IMG/VR virus record: IMGVR_UViG_3300048777_000091
Coordinates: 32,971 to 96,970 of that record
Length of the DNA stretch: 64,000 nt
Reading direction: 5' to 3' (one strand)
From: a virus
Shown: positions 15,846 to 26,104 of the stretch, one piece after another
How positions within the stretch are numbered: position 1 is the first letter of the stretch
How the letters are laid out: every line of letters begins with the position of its first letter
The notes under the pieces: model-generated
Databases searched by the model: none
What the model was told of the DNA's origin: nothing
The model's input: the letters and a program-made list of their open reading frames with translations, nothing else
Made by a program: the position numbers and the translations under genes

Positions 15846-16172
15846 ATGGAGCACACTCGGGAATTTATAGCCGGATACCGGCAAGCGGTTGGAGAGGCGA
15901 CAGAGCCTTTTCCACTGCTTGAAGTTCCGGGGAAGACCGTCAACAATTTGATGGAAGACCGGCGAAAGAAACTGCTCACCAAGAAGGTAACCCGGTGGCT
16001 GATCGTAATACCGGCTACCGAACAAGGGTGCGTGTCTGACCCGGCCAGGCAGTATGAATACTACTCGTCGGATCGACTTCTTTACGACTCCAAAGAATCC
16101 GCAGAGGCCGCTTCAGTCCGTTATGAAGAAACCTTTGGCATATTCCCCGTCGAAATCGAAGTACCACTTTAG
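15846..16172 (+). CDS. Hypothetical protein, 108 aa
   Basis: I choose ATG 15846 because GAGGAG lies just upstream. An in-frame start at 15834 would place that site inside the gene. Helical start, then a beta-rich part. The stop touches an exact 15-bp repeat (16172-16186). This is the last gene of the rightward block. Confidence 0.6.
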   Translation: MEHTREFIAGYRQAVGEATEPFPLLEVPGKTVNNLMEDRRKKLLTKKVTRWLIVIPATEQGCVSDPARQYEYYSSDRLLYDSKESAEAASVRYEETFGIFPVEIEVPL

Positions 16173-16249
16173 TCCGGGTAATGGACAAGGTTCTCGAAGG
16201 CCGGTGTCGCATCCGCCATCAGTCGGAGCCGGTCTCATAAAGCAAGCCG

Positions 16250-16273
16250 CCTGTCTTGTGAGAAAAACAGGCA
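16250..16273 (+). terminator. Secondary hairpin before the main terminator
   Basis: GCCTGT ... ACAGGC can pair (six base pairs) around a 12-base loop just before the main hairpin. It may assist termination or be accidental. The rest of the 16187-16249 gap shows nothing I can support. Confidence 0.25.
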
Positions 16274-16279
16274 CACAAA

Positions 16280-16304
16280 AAGGCCCTCCGTTTTGGAGGG
16301 CCTT
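16280..16304. terminator. Bidirectional intrinsic terminator between convergent blocks
   Basis: A perfect 10-bp stem AAGGCCCTCC / GGAGGGCCTT with a 5-base loop, flanked on its left by A-run sequence that becomes a U-tract for leftward transcripts. It lies exactly where the rightward early block and the leftward late block meet, so it should end transcription from both sides. Confidence 0.85.
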
Positions 16305-16326
16305 AGTGTTTGTAGCGGGTTGTTAG

Positions 16327-16968
16327 TTATTCTTCTAGTCTGAGCTTCTTCATTTCTTTCGGGTCCTTGTCTGGCATGTTTCCCTCCCCCTTGTATGAGG
16401 GAGTATACACCCTGTCCGGTGTTCCGGTATTGGTCCAGGCGTGTGTTTGTCCCGCGTATTTATCTGCCGCATCTCCGCTAGAAAAGACTCCAAGATGTTC
16501 TTTGGTTTTGACGTAGTGTTTCTTGGCCTCCTCGTACAAAGCGTCGTTAGCCTCCTTGTCTTTTTCGTCCGGTTTCTTTCCGGAGGAGGTCAAGAACTTA
16601 CCGTCGGCTATCTGCGGGATCAGGGCGTACCTCGGGGCGTGGTCGTAATCTTCTTCCGGCCACAGTTCTCCCTTTTCATCGAGGGGGATGGTTGCTGAAT
16701 AAATACTGCTATAGGAGCCATCCTCGTTCCGAATTCCAGGACGGTGGTTGACATCAATATTTCCGGACTGAACCATGCCGGGAACAGGCGTTCCTTGAAG
16801 CGGCCCCACGTCGTAAACAGGAGGGGGAACCGGCTGCGGGTTTGGTTTGGTTGTTCCGGGGGTCGGGACTCCGGAGTCCATCACATACCCAGCCGGAAGA
16901 GCCGCGTCTAATACATACCCCGGGGGAGGGGTTGGTTGTCCGGATAATGGACTTGCTGGGCTACCCAT
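16327..16968 (-). CDS. Proline-rich phage protein, 213 aa, probable virion-associated
   Basis: The N-terminal 60 residues are Pro/Gly-rich with near repeats (PPPGYVLD, PAGYVMD). The central block (DVNHRPGIRNEDGSYSSI) looks conserved and is followed by a Lys/Glu-rich helical tail. Similar short proteins sit beside internal virion genes in podoviruses. Its start overlaps the giant gene by 8 bases. A 15-bp repeat (16938-16952) encodes SPLSG near the N-terminus. Confidence 0.6.
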   Translation of the reverse strand: MGSPASPLSGQPTPPPGYVLDAALPAGYVMDSGVPTPGTTKPNPQPVPPPVYDVGPLQGTPVPGMVQSGNIDVNHRPGIRNEDGSYSSIYSATIPLDEKGELWPEEDYDHAPRYALIPQIADGKFLTSSGKKPDEKDKEANDALYEEAKKHYVKTKEHLGVFSSGDAADKYAGQTHAWTNTGTPDRVYTPSYKGEGNMPDKDPKEMKKLRLEE

Positions 16969-19900
16969 TTATAGGTTCTCCCGTTTGGCGATCAACCCAA
17001 TTGTGCCCGTCATTCGAAGCGACCTGGTGTCCTGTTATCGGATGAGTTGCCGTGTGAAGATACTGTTGGACGCCCGCGTTAAGATGTGCTGCTTCTTGCT
17101 GAACCGCAGGAGGAATAACAGGAGCGGGTGCCGCCGATGCTTGCGGGATTCCCCCTGGGTGCATCATGTTCAGAATCCTCTGGAGCACCGGGTCCTTGGC
17201 TCTTTCAGAGGGAGTCATGTCCTTCATGGCCTTGGCTGTGTACCGTTTCATCACCGACTGAGTTAAGGGGATGAGCGCGGTTTTCTCGCTGTTGTTCATT
17301 GTATCGAACAGCTTGAAAAACTCAGCAGCGGGCAGCCTAGATGCTCTCGTGTACAACGAGGCCATCGTGGAGTCCATGCCTTTTGTCTTGGTCAGGTTGA
17401 GTTGGATTTTCTTCAGTTCGGACTCTTTGAGTTGGTCTGTGTTATAAGCCAACTTGACCAACTCCGGCCACGAAGTTTCCCCGGACCTTACCTGATCTTC
17501 CAGGTCCATGATTCTCCGGTGCCTGTCCATTTGAGCCTTGTCTATCGGGCCGTCTTCGTTGTGATTTGCGGCAAGCTCGGCTGCCATCTTCTGTGCAGGA
17601 GTAGCGTACACTTGGGCGGTTCCGCCCCCCGCTTTCCAAACCTGGCCCACGGTTCCAACTTGGGGCCCGGTTCCGGTGACAGCCTGTCCGATAGCCTGTC
17701 CAGGGATAGGCATCATGTTGTGGAACACGTCAGCCCACAGGTCTTCCGGACCTAGCTTACGCCCGAAGGAGTCGCGCTGCGTCAGTAGTTCTTGTCCGGC
17801 ATGAATTGTGGGCGACAACCGGCCCTTGATGAAGCCCACAGGGTCTGTAGCAGCGTGAAGAAGGTCAGTCGGCAACGTCCTCATCCCGAAGATGATTTCC
17901 TTGCCTTCCTTGTTCTTGACAGCCAAGCCGAAGGGGGCTTCCAAGTGCGGACTTCCCGTGGACAAGGTGTTGAGGACTCTTGCGATTCCCCACATTCCCA
18001 GGGTCATCATCACGACCTGTTTGCGGCCTATGTTACCTTCTTCTCGGTTGAAGAGTCGGGCCCCACTTCTCATTTCCGATTCTAACCAGTCCGGGGCCAG
18101 AAGCATTAAGCGGCCCCAGTCCTGCGTAGTTGTGGAGCGCCCCATCGCTCTCCAATTGATACCGCCAAAACTTTCGTTTGCGTGCAGAGCCGCAGCTTTG
18201 GCCACGCGGTCATTGGACCACTCTGGGTGAGACGCTCGGTACTGGTCAAACAAGTGCTCGCCCGCCGTCGCTTTCATGGCAGGAATGTAACGTTTGAACA
18301 AGAAGTCCTGATACCAGTTCATGGAGTTGGCAATTGTGTTTCCAATTCCTGGAATCCTGCGCAAGGCATCACCCCCCGTGGACAAGCCTTCGGACATCTG
18401 TTGTTGGCCCCGGAAGTCCGTTCCAGTGGTGTAGCCCTGGCGAACCATTGCCAGGAGCTTCGTTTCTGAATGTGGATTAGATGGGTCGATCTTAGCCCCA
18501 TCCAAAAGGTCAGGTCCGTGGAGAGTAAACGGGTTGATCCCAGTCATCACACCACGGAGCCCAATCTGGACCATGTGGAATGGAGACAGAGACAGCAGGA
18601 CATGCTTAGCCGCAGACCCCGCGCCCAACAACGCTTTGCCTATGGGGTTTTTGGCGATTCCAGACTCTTCCAAGCCCAGCCTGTTCTTCAGGTACTGAGC
18701 AAATTCGGGGTGGGCCTTGATGTCGGCATCAACTAGGATACCGTGCCCGGCGGAGTCGTTGGTCACAAAGTTCCAGCCGCGCATAGCGTTGTGATCCAGC
18801 GTGACGTAGTCCTGCGGGTCCCAGGCATAGACGGGCTTCTGTGCGCCGTTGAACTCGCGCAGGCCCGAGTAGTCTTTGTTCGCCAGCATGGACTTCAGGT
18901 ACATGAGGTCGGTCCGAAGTTTATTGTTTCCCATTTCGTCGTACTGTGCGTTCTTACTCAGAGCCTGCTTTTCCAGACGATCAATTGCCATCCCGATGTT
19001 GTCCGGATGAACGTGGGGCGTTATGTCCTTGATGGTGCCGTCGGCCAGGAAGCGGTCGAAGTACCCCGTCTTCTTCATTTCGTCAATGTTGCTCTGCGCG
19101 ATGTTGATTTTCTGCACGCGGTCCGGGGAGATGAATGTCTTGGGGTCTTCCCCGTCTTGACCAGTTACAACTCTGCCCGATCCCGCGAGAACCACCGCCG
19201 GTCGGCCATCGCTTCCCCGGGAGAAATCGTCTCTCAGGCTACGAATGAACTGCCGGTTGGCTGCGGCCTTGATGATTTCGGCTCTGCCCCTGGCCATGTT
19301 GTTCACTATGTCGAACTTCAACTGCTTGGGGGATTTCAACAGCCCGGTCAAGGTTGAGTCATATACGCGGCGGCGTGCCATCGTTACGTTGGTGGCAAAC
19401 TTTCCGTTCTTGGCATCAGAGGATATAACTCGACCTTCCGGGTTGGAGTTATCCCATGTCCGCTGGAAGTAGTCGTCGATGTAGTGTTGCAATATGTCGT
19501 TTGTCGAGCCTATTTCGAAGCTGCGGTCGTGCTCGTTCCTGATGAAGTCCATTGCGGATTTCATCTGGGGGTCAGGCGCGGTGGTTGCCGCTTTCCTATG
19601 CACACTCATCACCAAGTCCCGGTATTCCTTGGGCTTGTCTTTGAAGACGTTATTCTGGATCATGTCGTCGATGTTCGGCGGGAGATGTCCATTATCCGGA
19701 CTTTCTCTTGAGAACAGCGGCTGACCTTGATGCAGGACAGACTCACGCATGGAATCTGTGATGGGGAAGTAGGGAACAGCAGAAGTTTTGACTTCCTTTT
19801 GGATATTTAACTTTCCGCCGATTTTTTCTGCGTAGGCTTCCGATCCAAAATCCCGTACAGCTTCTGCAAAAGGAATCCGGCTATAACGCACTTCATAAGC

Positions 19901-22900
19901 AACAGCCCGGGCTTGCCCCTCAAGTTGAGTTCCTTCTGCTTCCGAAGCTATTTTGTCTAGGTCCGCTGTCGATAGGGTCGGTCCCTCATATATTCTTGTT
20001 TTAGACCCGTCAGATACCTTGATCTTCGTCTCCCCAACCTTAGCCCCAAACTGTTTTCCAAGTTTGTTGGCAACCTGCGGGGTGATCTGATCGTAGTAGC
20101 TTTCGAATCCTTCCTTCCGGGGCATGCTCGCTCCGGTTGGCTCTGTCTGCATCCGATCCCAGAGTTTCTTGGTGACAGCGTCTACCTTCTCACGACCAGC
20201 AATATGCAGGACCCGGTGTACAATTGCTCTCAGGTCGGCTTGGGACTTTACTTGTCCTCCACTTTTGTTGAGCAATCCCCGGCGCGTAGCTTCGCCTTCT
20301 AGATCAACCCCTCCGGCATTTCCGCCGTGCTGATATGTTCCAGCAACCGTCCATTTTCCGTCTTCGGTCTTTTCCCAATCGAAGCGTTCCGACCCCCACC
20401 GGTTGAAGTGTTCAACTCCCGGGGTCCACGAGATTCCATCATATCCGTTTTCGGCGGCGTATCGGATCATTCTCTTGAAGAATAATCCGGTCCATTCGTC
20501 TGTCTTCTTGAAGGGGGCGTCGGGGACTCCAGAATGGACAGTCTCTTTGCTGATTTCGTTCAGACGAGCCTGTAGCTCCGGATGAACGTCTCCGGCGTCC
20601 GGTCTTGTTGAGTGGGTCCGGTCGTATTCTCGGGGGTCTAGTTCTCCCGTTTCCGGGTCTATCGCATGAACCTTGACACTCCAAACACGATCCCATCCCT
20701 TTCCGTTGGGGTCTGCGGGATGGAAAGAGATTACCTTGTCTTTTCCTCCGTAGCTGTTTACAATATTTCCTGGCTTGAAGTAGTTCGCAAGTTCTTCGTC
20801 GGTTACCGGGTCCTTCAGTCTTTCGCGGAGATCGGACGCTTCCTTACGGAGACTCTCAATTCTTGCTGGGTCGAGATTGTACCCCTGTGTCCTTCCTTTC
20901 TGGTGCCAATCAGATTGCAGTTCTTCCAGGTGCAGCAGCTTCTCGCCGTTGGGGCCTGTGCGGTCGTTGAAGCGGACATGGCCTACTACGTTGGGTTCGT
21001 CCCAGTGAGCGGAGCGGAAGTCCTCGTTATAATCGAATACATTCTTCGATTGCCCGTAGTTTGGAAGCGTCATCAACAACTCTCGGTACGAACCTGGTTC
21101 TGCTCCGGGGAGGGTGTATGTGCCGAATTTGGCGGGGTCAAATTTTTCTCCGGCATCCCACCTGTTTACCGCACTATCAACGACCTCTCTTTGGTCTTCA
21201 GAAAGACCACCATAATCTCTTCCATAAAGCTGTCTGGAAATCCTATCCGGCGGGGGAGTGTTTTCCTGTTTCGTAACCTCTTGTACCTGCAAGTTATTCG
21301 CCGCCAGGTAGTCCTTGACTTCTTCCGGACGCACGGGGGCGCTTCCCTTCTCGCGGAGGAAGTCAGAGAGACCTGTGTATTTTAGCTCGTCCGGTTTTAC
21401 GCCGTTGTTCTCCAGCATTTTGAGAACGGTGTCGGCGGGCATGGGTCCTTGCATCCGGCTATCAACTAGCTGGTTGGACTTCAAGTACCAGACGGGAGCG
21501 CGGTTATCCTTCTCTTTGGAAAACAGTCCATTATCCGGACCGAATTCTGTGTCAAATAATGAAGCTCCTGATTTCCGAGCAAGGTGTGAGGCTATCCGCG
21601 AGTCTCTGCGGGCGGCTTCGAGTCTACCAGCCGCGTTAAGAAGTTCAGGACTAGAGCCCGCAGCTTCTCCGGTGGAAGGTTTTCTTGGGACGTAGGTTTC
21701 GAGTTTTGTGTCGAGGGCATTGAGGTCTCCTCCAAGTTTCTTGATTACGCCCCTGATTTCGGGGTTGGTTTTGAGCATGTCCGCAAAGTCAGCAGAGTGT
21801 TGGGCCACAAGTTCGGGTGTTAGCAGTCCTTGCTTGATAATTTCTTGCGGGGGTATCCAGCGGTCGTTCCCCCAACCAGACAGTTCGGCCAGAGATTTGA
21901 TGAAGCACCAGATTGCGGCCTGCGCCTGGCGAGGCTCGACGCCCTCCGCCTTGGCCGCTTCGCGGACCTTGGCAGACATGGCGTCATAAACTGCTGGTTT
22001 GTTAATCCGATTCGGGTCGTGATCTCCGAAGACCGCCATCCAGGTGTCGTTTGTGACCCGGCTTGAATCCTTGCCCAGGTTCTTTGTGAAAGAAGATACC
22101 TTGGGGCCGGATAGAGGCTCTCCCTGTAAGGCGTGAATAGCGTTGCCCATTCTTGCAGGCAGGTCTACGCCTTGTGTTTCTCCACGACCGGCGAGAACTC
22201 TGTAGAGAGAAGCGTTCTTGCTGGCGACCTTCCCGTCTTTCCAGGTTACGTCCTGGGGGCGGCCCGCCTTGTCCCACTTGGCCCAGAGGTTGAGGGCCAT
22301 GCGCAGGTTGGCTTGAACCGGCTGAACCGGGGATAGAGCGGCGGTAAAGTTCAGGAACTTGTCTTTGTCCGCTTTCCCCAGCCACGGAATTCCAGAGTCG
22401 ATCAGAGCGTCGAAGGCCCGGGTCGATCTTTCATACCACAACTGTCCGGCTTTGCCCGCACGAATAGCAGCCGTCCACTCTTCGTGGTCGGGCATGGAGT
22501 TGAAGGCGGCGGTGAGCAGGTTCTGCTTTTCGGGTGTGTCGTGCTTCTGAACTTCCTCTGGGGTAAGGTGGGACTTGATGTCTTCCCACTCTGCGGGTTT
22601 TTCTCGGGAAGCCAGTCCGGATAATGGACTGATTGGTTCTCCGCGAAGAGCAGCTTTTTGAACGGCTTCCCCGCCTTGGTATGAGTCTACCCGTACCCCT
22701 TGTCCGGGTTCGTAAGGTCCTTTGTACGTTGGGTCATACGCCATGAACACAACGTCGGGATGGCCACCGTTGTACTGCTTCATTTTGTCGTAGTTCCAAC
22801 CTTCGGGGGCATATGCGTCATTCCACGGAAGACGAGCCACGACCTTCATTCCCTCCCGAGCGTTTATTGCCGGAAGGTAGGTATCGAATCCGTCGGACCG

Positions 22901-25900
22901 ACGCCCTCCATTTTCAATAGCAACGCGCATCAAATTGGCATTAGCTCTTGGGGTATCAGTAGGATGAGAGAACTTCGACACAATAAGGTCTCCATCCAGA
23001 GCGATTCCGGTCTTTCCGTCCGGGCTCATAAAGGTTTTCATTCCTTTATACTCTTCTGGAGAGTAGACAGAAAGCTGCTGATCCGCTCCGGAGGACTCGT
23101 GCGCTTTCTTGACTTGGGAAATAGCAGAGTGGAACTTCTCCGCCGACGTTGGCACTATGCCATAGTCACGGAAAACTTTGACAGGTTCGAAGGATTTGAC
23201 TACGTTTTGGGCTCTGTACCCGGAGAAGCCTTTTTGCTGAAGCAGCTTTTCGAGGTTATATTCAATCGGATCGCCATTTTTGCGAGTTAATTTGCGGGCC
23301 TGGTCTACAAGACTGAGCGGGTCTTTCGCCCTGTCGTAGATTTTGTTGTAGTCAAGGTTCGCAAAATACTTCTTGGAGTTTCCCTGGACAGCGGGTTCTC
23401 TGTAGGATTCTTCTCCGAAGTACGTTCCTGGAACCTGTAAACGATCCCGTTCGGCCCCGCGCACACCTGTTCCTGCCAACTCCGGGTTGGTTTCCGTGAA
23501 GTCTGGTTTTCTGCTCCAATGGTAGACGCGGCGAAGGTCCTTGTTTTCGTCCAGTTCCCGGACGCGGGAAGCTAGACCTTGCTGTTTTCCTTTAGTAGGC
23601 TCAAATCGAACTTCAGCCTGAGTGCCCTCAGATTCTGCTGCTTTGGTAGCTTCTTCGTGGGTTGGGAAAGAATCTAGGAGATGGCCTTCCCCGTCGTAGA
23701 CGTACCATTCTCCTTCAGCACCTTGGCCAGCCCCGCCTTCCCCTCCTTCTTCCAGGCGTCGTACACTTCCAGCGCCCGTTCCTTGCTCGGCCAACCCACT
23801 TGCTCTTGCTTCTGCTGCTTGTCTTTCGGCATAAATGTCCTCCACGTGTTGTCTTGCAATTTCGTTGATGCGGGCAAATTTCTCCCGCGCTTGGGGTCCG
23901 TGCTTGGCTTCAAGTTCCTTGAAATACTCATCTAGGAAATTGATTCTCTCTGTTTTTGATGCGCCCGTGTCCACGCCCGCCTGATATTTAGCAGCGGTCT
24001 CGGCCACACGAACAACCGGGTTTTGGTCATAATCCAGCGAATCAAAATATGAATGAGTCACTGTTGGTATTATACCATGTAAACGGTCCCAGGGGGAACC
24101 CGGTTCCACTTTAATTTCTCCGCTTGGAAGCCTTGTGGCCCCGTCTAGGAGGTTGTATACCTCCCCGTTTTGGGAGAGCCATCTTTGCTCGGCGTGTTGA
24201 GCTTCTTCTTGTGCAACTAGAATTGAAAACTCAGGATTCTCCCCCGGGGTTTTGAGGACAGATGTAGGTCCGGCGAGTTGACGGGCCTTGGAAATCAACT
24301 GTCCGATTGAACTCTCTGGATTGAAACGACTTAGGAGGATGTCCGCTTCCCTCGGAGAGTAGTTTACGCCCGTGCCCGGAGCTTGAGCAATCGTTTGAAA
24401 GTCGCCGTAATCTTCTGGACTGAGCCAAACAACAGGCCGACCATCTGAGCCTACACGCACTTCTCCCGAAGAGGTAGTAGCAACGGACTTGGTTCCTGCT
24501 CTCGGCGGGGCTTCGTTGTCGGCTAGAGGGGTTCCCAGCGGGGCCGGTATGGGCTGGTACTCTCCACCACCTTGGGCTTCAACCAAAACGTTATGTAGTA
24601 CCCGCGCCTTTTCCGGGTCGGTTTCTGTCGCTATACGGGTTTGGCATTCGGCGAGGCGCTCGGTATTGAAGGCTTTATCCTCTTTGGACAAACCGAGAAC
24701 TGGGTGTGCTTTTCGGAGACCTAGCAGGTCGAAGGCTGTGTTGTACTTGTTGACAGCGTCCTGCTCAGCGACCGCGTGGGCGGCCTCCCTGTCCTTGTTG
24801 ACTCTCTCTATTGCCAACCAGCGGTCGGACAGCCTGGGAACGTCTGTGGAGCCTAGCAGGGGGTTAAACAACTCGCCCGCCGAGCGCAAAGCGTGCGGGG
24901 CCCCCAAAGCTCCCATAGCCCCGGAGGCGAACATTTCTGTTCCATATTCCCAAGCGTGATCGGCGTCCCCTTCTTTCAGGGCGTCGAAGAACCGGGGCGA
25001 CATCTGAGCCGCTGTTTCCAACTGTTGGTAGGTGAATCCCCAGTTCATCACAGTGTTCGCCGTGTCGGCGGCCTTGGTCAGGGCCCCAAAAGACACATCG
25101 GGCGCTGCTTTGTGCAGAATCTGGAAGGCTCCTCTTTGGAGAAGGTTTCCTCCCAGAAGGTCCTTGGTCACGTCCAGTTTTTTATCGGACAGTATGGCAG
25201 TTGCTTTTTTCCAATTGTCTACGTTGTACCCGGCGTCACGAACCGCGTCAGCCAGGGGGAGGAAACCGGACTTGGCTTTGGCTACCGTATCGCCCGTATC
25301 CGACAGAGCCTTCAGTTCGTCGGTGGAAAACCCGGGCATCTTTGTGTTCGCCGTGGCGATAGCAGACCTTTCCGCTTCGGAAAGTGTTCCTTCCTTTAGG
25401 GCAGTCCTCTGTGCTTCGCTCAAGCCTACTTCAGACAGGTTCTTCTGAAGTTCTTCCGAGGCTAGTTCTGCGTCCCTGTTGATGGGGAAGGTTAGAGCCC
25501 GGGCTCGTTCCAACAAACCCAGGTCGTGTCCGCCCGCTTTCAGGGCACCAGAGATGACCGGCTCAATATCGGGCATACTCTTGGCGGTCTTCAGCGCGAT
25601 TTTTGACGCACTTATGGCGTCGGCGATCTGAGCGGCGGTAAATTCCCCAGACTCTTTGAGCGCAGTTTCGCCCGCTCCGGCGATAAATCCTCCGGAGCCG
25701 AAAGTTGCGGCAGCTAGAGCCAGCGAAAGTGGACTCGTGAGACCCGCCGCGATGTGCTCCACACCGCGCCCAAACCCGCCCATTCCCAAATCTTCGGGAA
25801 GACCAAAGACAGAGGAGTCGAGCAGGGGGGTGTTCGCCCAATCCCAAGCGCGAGAGTACCAGCTTTGACTTGGGTCTTGGTACAAGTGCTGAGGAGGAGT

Positions 25901-26092
25901 GGCGGGGCCAACAGATTGTTGTCCATTACCCGGACTAGAAGCGGAAGAACCCCCAAATAATAGGCCAAACGCAGAAGACCCAGAACCCCCAACAGCCGGG
26001 GCCGCTGCGCCAACGGCGGCCTCTCCTGTCGAAGGAGTCTGGGTTTCTTTGTTTTCCGAAGAGAAAAGCAGGGAGTAAGCTGAATCGGGCAT
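16961..26092 (-). CDS. Giant polyvalent protein, 3043 aa, probable ejected internal virion protein
   Basis: At 9.1 kb it is the longest gene here. Recognisable parts: a Gly/Ala/Pro-rich start (1-120); an ADP-ribosyltransferase-like or polyvalent-type domain with VYHWS...PGTYFGEE (about 855-1000); a helical part around WYERSTRAFDALIDSGIPW (about 1220); a typical large-polyvalent-protein segment (HWDEPNVVGHVRFNDRT, EELQSDWHQKGRTQGYN, then MIRYAAENGYDGISW, about 1700-1900); and an LPD38-like C-terminal region (LSPFHMVQIGLRG near 2500, DWLESEMRSGARLFN near 2670). Such proteins are packaged and injected with the DNA. Four 15-bp repeats occur, mostly in linker-like spots read as SPGNG, SPLSG, GPDNG and SPDNG. 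Domain names beyond the polyvalent type are tentative. Confidence 0.78.
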   Translation of the reverse strand: MPDSAYSLLFSSENKETQTPSTGEAAVGAAAPAVGGSGSSAFGLLFGGSSASSPGNGQQSVGPATPPQHLYQDPSQSWYSRAWDWANTPLLDSSVFGLPEDLGMGGFGRGVEHIAAGLTSPLSLALAAATFGSGGFIAGAGETALKESGEFTAAQIADAISASKIALKTAKSMPDIEPVISGALKAGGHDLGLLERARALTFPINRDAELASEELQKNLSEVGLSEAQRTALKEGTLSEAERSAIATANTKMPGFSTDELKALSDTGDTVAKAKSGFLPLADAVRDAGYNVDNWKKATAILSDKKLDVTKDLLGGNLLQRGAFQILHKAAPDVSFGALTKAADTANTVMNWGFTYQQLETAAQMSPRFFDALKEGDADHAWEYGTEMFASGAMGALGAPHALRSAGELFNPLLGSTDVPRLSDRWLAIERVNKDREAAHAVAEQDAVNKYNTAFDLLGLRKAHPVLGLSKEDKAFNTERLAECQTRIATETDPEKARVLHNVLVEAQGGGEYQPIPAPLGTPLADNEAPPRAGTKSVATTSSGEVRVGSDGRPVVWLSPEDYGDFQTIAQAPGTGVNYSPREADILLSRFNPESSIGQLISKARQLAGPTSVLKTPGENPEFSILVAQEEAQHAEQRWLSQNGEVYNLLDGATRLPSGEIKVEPGSPWDRLHGIIPTVTHSYFDSLDYDQNPVVRVAETAAKYQAGVDTGASKTERINFLDEYFKELEAKHGPQAREKFARINEIARQHVEDIYAERQAAEARASGLAEQGTGAGSVRRLEEGGEGGAGQGAEGEWYVYDGEGHLLDSFPTHEEATKAAESEGTQAEVRFEPTKGKQQGLASRVRELDENKDLRRVYHWSRKPDFTETNPELAGTGVRGAERDRLQVPGTYFGEESYREPAVQGNSKKYFANLDYNKIYDRAKDPLSLVDQARKLTRKNGDPIEYNLEKLLQQKGFSGYRAQNVVKSFEPVKVFRDYGIVPTSAEKFHSAISQVKKAHESSGADQQLSVYSPEEYKGMKTFMSPDGKTGIALDGDLIVSKFSHPTDTPRANANLMRVAIENGGRRSDGFDTYLPAINAREGMKVVARLPWNDAYAPEGWNYDKMKQYNGGHPDVVFMAYDPTYKGPYEPGQGVRVDSYQGGEAVQKAALRGEPISPLSGLASREKPAEWEDIKSHLTPEEVQKHDTPEKQNLLTAAFNSMPDHEEWTAAIRAGKAGQLWYERSTRAFDALIDSGIPWLGKADKDKFLNFTAALSPVQPVQANLRMALNLWAKWDKAGRPQDVTWKDGKVASKNASLYRVLAGRGETQGVDLPARMGNAIHALQGEPLSGPKVSSFTKNLGKDSSRVTNDTWMAVFGDHDPNRINKPAVYDAMSAKVREAAKAEGVEPRQAQAAIWCFIKSLAELSGWGNDRWIPPQEIIKQGLLTPELVAQHSADFADMLKTNPEIRGVIKKLGGDLNALDTKLETYVPRKPSTGEAAGSSPELLNAAGRLEAARRDSRIASHLARKSGASLFDTEFGPDNGLFSKEKDNRAPVWYLKSNQLVDSRMQGPMPADTVLKMLENNGVKPDELKYTGLSDFLREKGSAPVRPEEVKDYLAANNLQVQEVTKQENTPPPDRISRQLYGRDYGGLSEDQREVVDSAVNRWDAGEKFDPAKFGTYTLPGAEPGSYRELLMTLPNYGQSKNVFDYNEDFRSAHWDEPNVVGHVRFNDRTGPNGEKLLHLEELQSDWHQKGRTQGYNLDPARIESLRKEASDLRERLKDPVTDEELANYFKPGNIVNSYGGKDKVISFHPADPNGKGWDRVWSVKVHAIDPETGELDPREYDRTHSTRPDAGDVHPELQARLNEISKETVHSGVPDAPFKKTDEWTGLFFKRMIRYAAENGYDGISWTPGVEHFNRWGSERFDWEKTEDGKWTVAGTYQHGGNAGGVDLEGEATRRGLLNKSGGQVKSQADLRAIVHRVLHIAGREKVDAVTKKLWDRMQTEPTGASMPRKEGFESYYDQITPQVANKLGKQFGAKVGETKIKVSDGSKTRIYEGPTLSTADLDKIASEAEGTQLEGQARAVAYEVRYSRIPFAEAVRDFGSEAYAEKIGGKLNIQKEVKTSAVPYFPITDSMRESVLHQGQPLFSRESPDNGHLPPNIDDMIQNNVFKDKPKEYRDLVMSVHRKAATTAPDPQMKSAMDFIRNEHDRSFEIGSTNDILQHYIDDYFQRTWDNSNPEGRVISSDAKNGKFATNVTMARRRVYDSTLTGLLKSPKQLKFDIVNNMARGRAEIIKAAANRQFIRSLRDDFSRGSDGRPAVVLAGSGRVVTGQDGEDPKTFISPDRVQKINIAQSNIDEMKKTGYFDRFLADGTIKDITPHVHPDNIGMAIDRLEKQALSKNAQYDEMGNNKLRTDLMYLKSMLANKDYSGLREFNGAQKPVYAWDPQDYVTLDHNAMRGWNFVTNDSAGHGILVDADIKAHPEFAQYLKNRLGLEESGIAKNPIGKALLGAGSAAKHVLLSLSPFHMVQIGLRGVMTGINPFTLHGPDLLDGAKIDPSNPHSETKLLAMVRQGYTTGTDFRGQQQMSEGLSTGGDALRRIPGIGNTIANSMNWYQDFLFKRYIPAMKATAGEHLFDQYRASHPEWSNDRVAKAAALHANESFGGINWRAMGRSTTTQDWGRLMLLAPDWLESEMRSGARLFNREEGNIGRKQVVMMTLGMWGIARVLNTLSTGSPHLEAPFGLAVKNKEGKEIIFGMRTLPTDLLHAATDPVGFIKGRLSPTIHAGQELLTQRDSFGRKLGPEDLWADVFHNMMPIPGQAIGQAVTGTGPQVGTVGQVWKAGGGTAQVYATPAQKMAAELAANHNEDGPIDKAQMDRHRRIMDLEDQVRSGETSWPELVKLAYNTDQLKESELKKIQLNLTKTKGMDSTMASLYTRASRLPAAEFFKLFDTMNNSEKTALIPLTQSVMKRYTAKAMKDMTPSERAKDPVLQRILNMMHPGGIPQASAAPAPVIPPAVQQEAAHLNAGVQQYLHTATHPITGHQVASNDGHNWVDRQTGEPING

Positions 26093-26104
26093 GTTGTCCT
26101 ATAT

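Noticed and set aside
18470-21385. Several long plus-strand ORFs opposite the giant gene
   Set aside because: They are antisense shadows of a continuous 9.1-kb coding frame with clear domain similarity and lack coherent protein features.
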